Assembly: GCA_029448655.1 (NCBI GenBank)
Contig: JACCLO010000005.1
Coordinates: forward strand, 3,720,001 to 3,784,000
Length of the DNA: 64,000 bases
Direction: 5' to 3'
From: Wolfiporia cocos
Lineage: Eukaryota; Basidiomycota; Agaricomycetes; Polyporales; Phaeolaceae
The notes beneath the pieces were generated by a model, which was not told the origin of the DNA, did not search any database, and saw nothing but the letters and a program-made list of their open reading frames with translations. Of the stretch, positions 47,401 through 56,547 are shown one piece after another. Made by a program: the position numbers and the translations under genes. Every line of letters starts with the position of its first letter. The stretch's first letter is position 1.

Positions 47401-48287
47401 GACAAATGTCTCACGCTTAGTACTTGCGATACTAGGGAGGCGACGCCTCATAAACGTTCATAAGGCGACGTCCTTTAATAACCGTTCAACCGCATAAGTC
47501 GTACAAAGTAGGATTACCCCTGTACAAGCACAAAGCCTAAGACACCCGCCACGCGAATGAAGGAACTTGCAATCCCATTCACCGCTAGGCAATAGACGTC
47601 GAAAAAGCACCGCTATGTTACACTCAATGGGTACTACGCATAAGCACCATATCCGCCAAAGGGCTCGAAGAGACACTAGAAAATCTCCAGAGCTAACAGT
47701 GAAGCCCTCACTCTAAGGAATATCGCACAATGCTATCCGAAAACTGTACAACGACACAATGCACCCTCTAATACGCTTGGCAAGCTATTGGAGTACAGAT
47801 TACTAGTAGACTTCAAAGGCACTATATGATGAACATTTCCATATCGCCTTCTACTACGAGTAACGTCATAAGCAAAAGCAACAATCCGACAAAGGTCGCG
47901 AAAAGGCACTTGAACACCTTCAGCGATAACAGGAGAGCCCCTCCTTCCAGGATCCGCGTGCACAATGACAATACACTCTAGTAACAAGACTACATCTCCC
48001 AAACAACGGCATTTGACCTCTCGGTCATCACGCGTTGATAATCGCTAGTAACGGCATTTAGCACTTCGCTATCACGCGTTACAAATCAATAAGGAATAAA
48101 ATCGCCTTCCACGCTCAGGCTCCATCTACAAGTCCTGAAACTCCCATTTATCCCTGTTCAATTAACAAAAATTGAAGCAGCACCTTAACGGCATTTGACA
48201 CTTCGTCATCACGCGTTATACCGCTCTTGGGACGTACACAATGAGGAATAGTTTCATCAGGGACGATGAAACCTAAAGCGGGGGTAA
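44418..48287 (+). other. Internal region of the LARD-like element: hairpins and short repeats, no recognised protein
   Basis: It holds four good hairpins with a TGACAA loop (44658-44689, 45339-45358, 45894-45923, 45938-45956), three imperfect 60-bp copies (46341-46400, 47652-47711, 47885-47945), and three copies of an AACGGCATTT...CGCGTT hairpin (48005-48036, 48050-48080, 48187-48217). The largest frame is 46198-46704 (168 codons), basic and unrecognised. Confidence 0.7.
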
Positions 48288-49384
48288 TGTCACAGATTTA
48301 TCTGGGGCTTACAGCATTTTTCCTACGATTATAGCAATTTACCTGGGATTTATACGTCTACCTACAAGTTATCTACGGGTTAACTCCCATTGCCACCACG
48401 ACAAGCTCTTAACTGAGCTTATCAACCACATGACTAGCTTACGTAACGCTACGGTACAACCACGTCCAATAGCAACACTACAGCATACGTCATATAGGTC
48501 TCGCCCGTCAGAGCAAGACCAGCCACGTCATAGATCCTAGATCATAATGATAGGCCAAGCGCGGCACGCTCGCATAATAATGTCCACATGTACAAACAGT
48601 GCCTCGCGGCCTTGTACTATTGGGGCGGCCTTCCCGGCTTCCCACCGCCATAAGATCCTTGATCACAATGGCACCTCAGGCGCGCCACGCCTTCGCATAA
48701 TAATGGCAACACGGCCAAATAGCACTATATTAGCATCAAGGCAATATCGCTATAGGCTACGGCCTTCTCGGCCTCTCACGGACTCGGCGTTCTCCAAGTC
48801 CCGGGCTTCTGCCATCACGGCGTTGCCCAAACACCGGTCCTCGCCTCACGGCTAAGACCACCATATGTTCCGGTAACCATCCGGTCCGGACATATCACAT
48901 GCTACGGTGCCTGCTGGCCCAATAGCATTACGACCTCGGCGTTCCGCCTTGGTCAGCACACGATGACCGGCCAATCGCCATTATACCTCACGGTATCCGG
49001 CAACCGGCATCCCTTATACCCGGGCTGCGCCCGTCTTCACATGTCCATCTAACGATGAGACCACACGCTCTCTCTTTTACCATTGGCTCGGCCATTACCG
49101 GCGGGTCACGGCCTTTGTAGAGTAGTCGTATCACTTGGTCGCCCTTATAGCAACCAAGCCCACACTCCTTATCGGGCATGCACTATACAGTAGCACATGA
49201 CCCGTTAAATATGTGTATATAAGTAGGGCCTTGACGGCCTATAACCTTAGTTCTATTCTTCTCGGCGTACGCCGTAGAAGAACCTTCCACCTACTATAGC
49301 GTCTGATAACCTCTACCTCACCTCGTCGCCTTAGTTCATCGCAAGGATACTGGCGTGGTGAGTCCCACAGAGCCATCTGTGTCA
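48288..49384 (+). repeat. 3' LTR of the LARD-like element
   Basis: Same length (1,097 bp) and, in every segment compared, the same sequence as the 5' LTR. Confidence 0.9.
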
Positions 49385-49465
49385 GTGCTAGTGCCCCTAC
49401 ATTATCTACGACAAGTCCGTTATCTAATCTACTGGTCACGTTACCTACACCGAGGCATGCCACAG

Positions 49466-49921
49466 TGACGCAGTTATCTCACAACGTACGGCTTATGCCT
49501 TAGGACAGAAGGCGCAATGCCTAATCCGCGAGAAGTCCTAGTGGCGCTGGCTATGAGGGTTACTCAGAGAGACCAAAGACTAAGGCGATGGTTATGCCAG
49601 TAGAGCACGCAGAGGTGATAGACTGTGGGACACGCCCCAATGCCGATGATAACAAGACTGAGGTTGTAAGACCTCAGTCGCTAGCTTATATACATGTCTC
49701 GCGCAAGTACTACTTGTAAGTACCGACCCTAAAGTAAGGGACCGTGCGCAGGCGCCACGCCGCCGCTGACTAAGCTACTGTCACCTGATCCTATATAACT
49801 ACTGGGATGTGCCGATACCCACTACACTATAACGGTTATATCATGTGACTAGATACCAAGAGGACCGGGGTTCGACCCCAAGGAATAGGCGTTAGCCTTA
49901 ACGTCAGGTAAAACCGTGACA
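49466..49921 (-). mobile_element. Solo LTR, 456 bp, target duplication CACAG
   Basis: CACAG at 49461-49465 and 49922-49926; the minus-strand start is TGTCACGG. TATA on the minus strand near 49690, then the GACTGAGG-CCTCAGTC hairpin at 49656-49679. A T-arm-like GGGGTTCGACCCC lies at 49877-49889. Confidence 0.9.
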
Positions 49922-49943
49922 CACAGCATACTGTGACAATAAA

Positions 49944-50502
49944 CTCAAAGAGTATTTATCTAAGACACAAGTGACTAGAATCTATGCTATAGCACTCAGT
50001 ACATTCCTCCAGTTCATGCATTTCTTGGAGCTTATTCCATTGCTGCCCAGTCATCAATCCAACAATGAAGTTTGACTGGATAGAAACACATTGGGCCCCC
50101 TCTGAATGCACAGATGCATGGGAATGGCTGTGCTAGGCAGTAAGAAATCTTAAATGTGATATATTCAAGCTAATACATGCAATAGAGATGCTGGAATATC
50201 GCAAAAATATGTGCGCCTCAATACAATTGCAGAATGCATCAACTTCAGAGCCATCTAGGTCGTATTCCTCAAAGTCTGCAAGCTCAAAAGCAATGCGTTC
50301 TCAAGTATGTGGCTTCAATCAAATGAATCAGCTGATTAGGATGCTCTCAGCAGACAATCACTCACCCTACATTACATCAGCTCCCAATCTGCAGCAAGAG
50401 CTGACCACTGTGCAGAGCAAAGGGCTTGAGTGACATGAATCTGAGTACAATAAGAAGGCTGTCAATGAGGAGCTTTGGGAATATACAGAGGAGGGCCTAG
50501 TT
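49944..50502 (+). pseudogene. hAT transposase fragment, C-terminal part
   Basis: Continues the 42800-43021 fragment: LKEYLSKTQVTRIYAIA, then in another frame VINPTMKFDWIETHW, a typical hAT block. In-frame stops and at least one frameshift follow. The frame ends at the LTR that starts at 50503. Confidence 0.75.
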
Positions 50503-50779
50503 TGTCACAGTTTTCTAGTGACTAACCTTTTCCCTTACTTACAGGGTTATACCCTCATCTTCAAAGCCTTAGCCTTACAAGGTAGCTCTATTAGTTATTT
50601 GGTGTGCCTTACCCTCTAATGACTACACCTAAGGGTCCATTACTGGGCTCTTGGACTCATGACTAGGACTGGTGCCCTTACAGGTGCCAGTCACATGACT
50701 TACTGCTAGGCCCATCACTGGTGCCTAGTTATATCCCCATGTAGTCTAGGCCATTTACCTTAGCTACAGGGCTGCACAC

Positions 50780-51919
50780 TGTTACGGTCTATGCATGCTC
50801 TATTCATTTTTTCTGATGTCTCACTGTGGACTCAGTGTTCAACCACCTCACTGCATGCTTTATTTTAGGAACCCCCATTCAACCGAGGACCCTTGTTTCA
50901 TGTCTAACACCCTATGCCCACGTGTTCCAGTCATATCACATTCTAGCCTGTATTCTGTGTCTAACCACAGGGGTTCTCATGTATCAGCCTCTGTTGCACT
51001 CAACTGCAACATTCCTATCTGTCAGAGTAGTGTACCATCACAAGACTTGCCTGTGGGTGAGGGACCCTAAACATCTACCTAGCTAGTCACATAGGTAGAG
51101 AACTCAAGGGCGTGCTCGTCGTTGAGCAGAGGCCGCCTTCTAGGGGGTAACCAAGAAGTAGAGTGGGTATGCACACAGAGGGGATGTCCAGGGGACGCTA
51201 TGCCCTAAGATGGCAATCTTAGTTCTGAGGTCCCAGTGACCTCAGGCTAAGGTATATATACATGGGGGGACTGGTAACTATGGGGTACCTAGTCTACCCT
51301 AAAGTAATGGTCTGTGCACCCTGCCAGAGCTGGGGCATAGACTGGGAAGGGGCCTGGCATCAAGCCTGGCTGATGGTTACCAAAGCTGCTAAGCCATAAG
51401 GGCTTAGCAGGGTATATAGTATAAGCAGGCGCCACCTACGCGGTCACCTGCCTACGCGTCGTGGTCATGGGTCTACCTATTGACCGTGTACCTAAGGTCC
51501 TACGTGTCCAGTAATGGGCATGAGGGTGGCTATAAGCCTTAAGGGTTTTAAGGGGGCGCCCTTGGACCCATATTCTAGGGGAAACCATATTATATATTGT
51601 AAATAAAGGAGAACGTACTTTCTTGTGACATGTACTAGCCTCATGGACATAGTAATTGCAGTACCAAGGACACTGTGACCCCAGTCAATAAGTAGCAGTA
51701 TATAATCTGATGTAAATACTGGCTGAGTTCCTTAGCTCAACCTTGTTGAAATTACAAGGATCTTATACTCATTCTCAAACTTAGGAAACTAAGCTCCAAC
51801 TTGTATATTGAGACTCTGACTCTCTGGTACCAGCCTCAGAGGATGCAAGTAGTGCGCTACTTGACCCACTAAGTAACTCACTCAGTTATCTTAGCTGAAT
51901 GGATATTTGATCTGTAAGA
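50780..51919 (-). mobile_element. Decayed 540-bp-type LTR with a nested LTR, target duplication CACAC
   Basis: Plus-strand start TGTTACGG; the other end reads CTGTAAGA. CACAC at 50775-50779 and 51920-51924. Sequence at 50821-50920 and 51640-51919 aligns with the reverse complement of 39587-40126. Nested LTR at 51036-51630. Confidence 0.75.
51036..51630 (-). mobile_element. Solo LTR, 595 bp, target duplication TGTAC
   Basis: TGTAC at 51031-51035 and 51631-51635; the minus-strand start is TGTCACAAG. The other terminus reads CATCACAAG, altered from TGTCAC. TATA (TATATATA) on the minus strand near 51255 and a CTGAGGTC-CCAGT-GACCTCAG hairpin at 51225-51245. Confidence 0.75.
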
Positions 51920-51991
51920 CACACAGACCACAAGTCTTTAGGGTAGGCCTAGCTAAACAGTAGCACAGTCTGCCCATGTATATAAAAGACA

Positions 51992-52017
51992 GTTCTGAGG
52001 TCTTACAACCTCAGAAC
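51992..52017 (+). promoter_or_regulatory. LTR hairpin after TATA box, 9-bp arms
   Basis: GTTCTGAGG, loop TCTTACAA, CCTCAGAAC; every pair matches. Preceded by GTATATAAAAGAC. Confidence 0.75.
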
Positions 52018-52284
52018 TAAGGATCTCATCTTAGGGGGCATGTCCCCTCATTCCTCTTGGATCTCCCTGTGTGCACCCACCCTGTGTCATGGCTTTTCAG
52101 GTTTTTTTACTGATTTTATATCATTTTATATCAAGTGGCATTAGCTGTACTCAAACTCTTGCATTCTTGACAATCACGTGATAGTTAGGCACTGGTCAAG
52201 GCTCTAGACCAGCTTACATAATCCATCACTTACATAAGCAACTATCCCATGATCATGTATTCCTTATATGGCATTGGGCCTAGG

Positions 52285-53283
52285 TAGTGTTGTGAGGTCC
52301 GGTCCCAAGGACCGCTAAAGACCAAGGACAGGACCAGGACTGGACTGATCGGGACTGATTCAGTGGTCCAGTCCAGTCCCGGTCCTAACATGGTCCTGGT
52401 CCTGGTCCTAACAAGTTGTCAATTTATACAGGACCGGTTGGGACCAGTCTGGACCAGTCCCGGACTGGTCCCAAAAGTTAGCATAGAATAGTGCTTCGAC
52501 TCCAAGATTGTAAACCATGATGCACTAATTTAAACATAAAATCTAGTACCTAAGACTCCAGTGAGTGATCCAAGACGATCTGCATCATGTATGTACCACT
52601 AGCTAAGCATCACAAAACCTGACAATAATAGTTTTCACCAGTAAAGCTTCTTATATTAATGATACAACGAAGCACTGCTATTGTCTTGGGCAGTGCTTAA
52701 CACATGCAGTCTGCCCTCATGTTATCACTAATGTTGTTGACTTGCACACAGTTGTATATTATCCCGCCCAGTAGCTTTGACACTTGCACATTGAAATAGA
52801 TATATATGCAGTTCAATCTCATGCAGTCACTGGCTTCCAACCATTTAGTGGTCACTATTACTACTCATTGTGTCATACAAGAATGAAACAATAAAATGTC
52901 ATCAGGTTTAACCTGAGATGTGCAGTCACCACAGTGGCATATATACCAGCTTCAGTGTACCAACTATACTGGCAAAACTCAACAATCGGTGCATCATAGT
53001 AAATTTGCGAGCTGTACTAAGTATGTTTTGATACATGTTGATCAATAAGTGCCCTTTCGTCGCATTGTTTTACAAATAAAATCTAGTCAAGTGAATGACC
53101 ATTCAATTGGTCCTGGACCGGTTCAGACTGGTCCTGGGACCGGTATAGGACCGCTGTCCTGCTTGGGACCGGTCTCAGTCCGGTCTCTCATTGCCCGCAC
53201 CGGTCCTGTCCTGGTCCTGGTCCTCGGTCCTGCCCAAAACATGCAAAAGACCGGACTGAACTGGACCGGACCTCACAACACTA
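52285..53283. mobile_element. Non-autonomous hAT-type element, 999 bp, target duplication GGCCTAGG
   Basis: Terminal inverted repeats TAGTGTTGTGAGGTCCGG; the 8-bp duplication GGCCTAGG at 52277-52284 and 53284-53291 is exact and itself palindromic. About 180 bp at each end is packed with GGTCC/GGACC pentamers; the middle is AT-rich. No transposase. Confidence 0.92.
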
Positions 53284-53390
53284 GGCCTAGGTCGGAATCC
53301 AGTAGAACATCAGAGAACCCTTGGGTATCTCATGGGACCTTGGGGAAGGCTCAGGCACAGCCTGGCCATACCACATGGGTGTAGGCGTTT

Positions 53391-53866
53391 TGACACAGAT
53401 ATATGCTCATACCGTATAACCTGTGTACCGCTGTCCTAGTGGCCCTCATCCTAACGTGTAAGTCCTTTGGGGTTTGTAGAGGTCGCCCCACACCGCAGTG
53501 ACGAGGCACAGACGAGCAGGTGTAAGGGGTGGCTAAGCCAGCAGGCGCACACAGGGGTAGAGATGGTATACAGGGGGACAAGCCCCAACGTCGAGAATAA
53601 CAAGCATGGGGCTGTAAGGCCCCAGCGCAGAGACTATATACATGAATGTAACTAAGAGGCGCGCGAGTAGTCCTACCCTTCAGTAAGGGACCGTGCGCGC
53701 AGTACATCACATGCTACAGTACATAACTACTGAACGACCTAATCACGTGGTTAGCTACGCTGCTATGGGGGCGATTATACCACTACGCTAAGAGGCGAAC
53801 ATGTCATGTGACTACATGTCTAGGGAGGTACGGGATAGAACCCATGCCACGGTAAAAACCGTGACA
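53391..53866 (-). mobile_element. Solo LTR, 476 bp, target duplication CGTTT
   Basis: CGTTT at 53386-53390 and 53867-53871; plus-strand ends TGACACAG and CCGTGACA. On the minus strand a TATA box near 53636 precedes the hairpin TGGGGC-TGTAAG-GCCCCA at 53607-53624. Confidence 0.9.
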
Positions 53867-54166
53867 CGTTTAGGCTATTGGCTATTCCATTATCACATAT
53901 AGTCAGTTAGATACAGCGCATGCCATTACCAGCAGTGCACAGACCAGGAACATTAGGGGAGGCTTAGTCGTAGTGCTGCCATGTACATATATAAGATGAT
54001 GCTGTAGGGCATCCCTCCCTCAGCTTCAATCTCATTGCATTACCTTGTGACTACTCCCTCATGTCACTTGCCACCTGTTTAGTCAGCAACCCAGTGCTAC
54101 TACCAGCGCATGACATCAAGCTTAGTCATCAGTGAGTGCTTGTTTGTGTTGAGTGGCTGAGCGGTC

Positions 54167-54257
54167 TGTCACAAATTGTTTCCTCTTGATCTCATTATAT
54201 CTAGAATACTCAGTGTTCCCAGGCTGTCAGTGTTTTTCTCAAGAAGCCCAAGCAAAG
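54167..54257 (+). mobile_element. LTR start fragment and 55-bp junction repeat
   Basis: TGTCACAAATTGTTTCCTC at 54167 matches the first bases of the gypsy-family LTR at 39456. It stops at about 54195, followed by a sequence also present at 42745-42799. Reads as one side of an inversion; see findings. Confidence 0.6.
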
Positions 54258-54562
54258 ATCAAATAAGCTTACTGTGTATAACTTGAGGGCCCTGTCAATC
54301 ATCAAGTACATTGAGGACCAGCATGTTTTGACATCATGTAGGAGTTGTGTCTCAGGGAGTGGGTATTCACCAAATAACTTGTCTAGGTTACCTTTCACAG
54401 CTGTATTATTGAAATCCTCCCAGCTCTGCTGCGATGCATGGCAGACTCTGACCAGACTATGTGTCTGCATAGCTGGATCTGCATGCAATGTGTTGCAATA
54501 TGTTTGGTCTGCTTGAAGGTCAGGGTTGTACATTCCTTTGATATTGAGATCCAATGAAGAAG
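54258..54562 (-). pseudogene. hAT transposase fragment, upstream part
   Basis: Minus-strand frame with DVKTCWSSMYLMIDRALKL, the hAT RW-type motif (canonical TRW reads TCW), and WEDFNNTAVKGNL ahead of it. Cut on the 5' side by the LTR at 54568. It is the N-terminal neighbour of the fragment at 42800, which lies on the other strand. Confidence 0.75.
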
Positions 54563-54900
54563 ACCTGTGTCACAGATTATTCTGTGGCACTGCCACTAGC
54601 TCTTTTGTGCTGAAATACAGGGCTATTCTACACTACAAACAAGTATGTACTGACCCAGGAACCTGGGTCCATATCTACCACAAGCCTTATGGCTGCCCTA
54701 CTAACCCAATGCCTATCCCCAACACCTAACATCCAACTCCTAAGGTCCTAAGTGACATCCCTATATCGTCCCAAGGTTGGCTTAAGAGAGAGGTCATCAA
54801 GTAGAGAGGTTGAGCACTGAGGTCTCAGACTAGCAAGGGTATCACTACAGCAGAGTGTGGAGGTTCAAGGGGGAATACACCCCTGTGAGGTTACATTGAT

Positions 54901-54926
54901 CAGACTGAGGAGAATGCCTCAGTCTG
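54901..54926 (-). promoter_or_regulatory. LTR hairpin after TATA box, 10-bp arms
   Basis: Plus strand CAGACTGAGG, loop AGAATG, CCTCAGTCTG. The longest arms among the copies; every pair matches. Confidence 0.75.
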
Positions 54927-55068
54927 GGCTAGCTTATATACATGCTATGCAGTAACTACGATGTGTCTACCCTAAATGACAAGGCCAGTGCACAAGCACT
55001 AAGAGGCATGACTAAGTAGTGGTAACATGATACATCACATTACAAGTGGGTATCTTATCTGTAGTAGC

Positions 55069-55452
55069 TGTCACAGATCTACTCTGTGGCATTGCCGCTA
55101 CTTTTTTTATGGATTTTTAGGTCTATTGTATGGTATGTAGATAGCTAAACCCCAGGTGGCGTCATCATGATCATGCATGGGCGCCATTACTGGCACCACC
55201 TCATTTATGATACATGATCCACATCATTATGGATACATGCATATAACAATCTCAGTGAGATACTCACCAAACTGTAATTCTTGCAGTTGAAGGGAGGCAA
55301 GTGATGAGAGGGATGTAGCTGGTTAAGCTGTATCAAATCTTGAGGACTTCACCCCAGCTCTCTTACTGTTGCACTTGCTAGTCTGAGGGCCTACCTGGGT
55401 GCTAGGACTCCCCACTGCACAGTCCCCATGTACATCAGAGTGTACTGTGTCA
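55069..55452 (+). mobile_element. Solo LTR, 384 bp, target duplication GTAGC
   Basis: Starts TGTCACAG and ends CTGTGTCA; GTAGC at 55064-55068 and 55453-55457. Third level of nesting here. Confidence 0.9.
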
Positions 55453-55792
55453 GTAGCCAGATGCCAAATCTAATCTAATAGTCAGGTGATTGAATACTTG
55501 AAGTCATGAGTTCGAGACTGAGGGGTGGCATAAAGCCCAAAGTCACAGAAAGCTGTGACATGTACACCCTAGCATAGAGCTAATGTCATTACCATTATGG
55601 CAAGCACTGAGACTGACACCTCAGCCACTATGTACAAGGGCTGCCATTACTGGCACCCAATTATGCACATGACCTGGCACTATTACTAGCACCAGTACTC
55701 ACATGATCTATGTAGCCATAGATATGCACACAGACCACTGCACCTTAGGGCAGGTTCAGTAGTTACAGTGCCCAACATGTATATGTATGATG

Positions 55793-55814
55793 ACATGAGC
55801 CTTACAGCTCATGT
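55793..55814 (+). promoter_or_regulatory. LTR hairpin after TATA box, 8-bp arms
   Basis: ACATGAGC, loop CTTACA, GCTCATGT. Same position in the LTR as the others, but the arm differs at several bases on both sides. Confidence 0.75.
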
Positions 55815-55896
55815 TTAGCATTCTCATCTATGGATCCAAAATAGGATCCTTCTATGCTCACTACTCTGCATGCTGCCTGCCTGCTTCCATCATGTG

Positions 55897-56397
55897 TGAC
55901 CCAAGACTCACTGTTGTTCTGGCTTGAGGTCGAAACGGTTGTTAAGTTGCGAGTTGGGGTAGAACGAGTCAAGTGAAGCAGTAGTTATTGGCTAAAGCGT
56001 CGTGTAACAGATTGATAGTTCTAAGGACTTAGGCCTTAGACGTATCGGCTTATATACATGTAGGGCACTACTCAAGAACTGCTTGCCCTAATGCTAAGAG
56101 GTCTGTGCGTTGAGCGGTAATGCTCAGCGCTTCTGGTATGGTGCCATAATGGCGTGCTTTGGTATAGCGTAAGCTAGAACTGATAAGCGGGCTAAAGGCC
56201 GTAGAGCGTTAACGCGGGGCCGATGACCAACTGGATATGACTATGTAGTCTAGGTCTCTGACGTAGGTTCTACAGGTTACGTGACTGAATGAGGTTAGGT
56301 GTACTAACCGTCTTAGATACGACTTATCGGTAGGATAAGTCGGAATAATAGCTAGAAATTCGGGAAAAAATAGGAGAATGCCTAGAAAACTGTGACA
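55897..56397 (-). mobile_element. Solo LTR, 501 bp, target duplication ATGTG
   Basis: ATGTG at 55892-55896 and 56398-56402; plus-strand ends TGACCCAAG and CTGTGACA. Minus-strand TATA near 56047, then the hairpin TCTAAGG...CCTTAGA at 56020-56040. Confidence 0.9.
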
Positions 56398-56547
56398 ATG
56401 TGACCACTAGTCTGGTGCCTCAGTCAATATGGCGATACAGTGCCCCAGCATGGTCCGCCCTTCTAGATTACAGCAGGGTGCCCTCAGTGGTATTATAGGA
56501 TCCCTGGTAGCCTGGTCACACTGTATGTACCATACCATGACAACCTG

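Larger units (their letters stand above)
43321..49384 (+). mobile_element. Non-autonomous LTR retrotransposon (LARD-like), target duplication GTGCT
   Basis: Two LTRs of 1,097 bp (43321-44417 and 48288-49384) flank 3,870 bp of internal DNA, with GTGCT at 43316-43320 and 49385-49389. The LTRs begin TGTCACAG and end CTGTGTCA. A purine-rich tract (AAAGCGGGGGTAA) just before the 3' LTR is the expected polypurine tract. Internal frames do not exceed 170 codons, and I see no gag knuckle, protease, RT or integrase motif, so the element would need proteins supplied by another. The LTRs match wherever I compared them, so the insertion is recent. Confidence 0.88.
43022..49938 (-). mobile_element. Solo LTR (about 387 bp net) hosting two later insertions, target duplication ATAAA
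   Basis: ATAAA at 43017-43021 and 49939-49943. The minus-strand LTR start is intact (plus-strand CTGTGACA); the other end reads TATCAAGG, a mutated terminus. Hairpin GTCTGAGG-TGTAAC-CCTCAGAC at 43177-43198. It contains the 6.06-kb element at 43321-49384 and the LTR at 49466-49921. Excision restores the hAT reading frame (IDALVDK to LKEYLSKTQ). Confidence 0.8.
50503..52084 (+). mobile_element. Plus-strand LTR with nested insertion, 3' end not resolved
   Basis: Starts TGTCACAG after TAGTT. TATA (GTATATAAAA) at about 51978 and the GTTCTGAGG-TCTTACAA-CCTCAGAAC hairpin at 51992-52017, then a GGGGGCATGTCCCC hairpin near 52033. I could not find its 3' TAGTT; another LTR seems to start at 52085. Confidence 0.6.
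52085..54166 (+). mobile_element. LTR-type sequence hosting two later elements, ends not resolved
   Basis: Starts TGTCATGG. Carries a TATA box (CATATATAAG) at about 53987 and the hairpin GATGC-TGTAGG-GCATC at 53998-54013. It hosts a hAT-type element (52285-53283) and a minus-strand LTR (53391-53866). No matching target duplication found. Confidence 0.55.
54651..55560 (-). mobile_element. Solo LTR (about 521 bp net) with a nested LTR, target duplication TGTAC
   Basis: TGTAC at 54646-54650 and 55561-55565; plus-strand ends TGACCCAGG and CTGTGACA. Minus-strand TATA near 54934, then the 10-bp-arm hairpin at 54901-54926. Hosts the LTR at 55069-55452. Confidence 0.88.
54568..56542 (+). mobile_element. 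Solo LTR (about 554 bp net) with two nested LTR blocks, target duplication ACCTG
   Basis: Starts TGTCACAG and ends ACCATGACA; ACCTG at 54563-54567 and 56543-56547. TATA at about 55779 and the hairpin ACATGAGC-CTTACA-GCTCATGT at 55793-55814. Hosts the LTRs at 54651-55560 and 55897-56397. Confidence 0.85.

Noticed and set aside
52290..53280. CRISPR-like array
   Set aside because: The GGTCC words are irregular in spacing and occur in both orientations at the ends of a transposon with an 8-bp target duplication.
53049..53384. 111-codon frame rich in TGPV
   Set aside because: Produced by reading through the GGTCC arrays of the hAT-type element.
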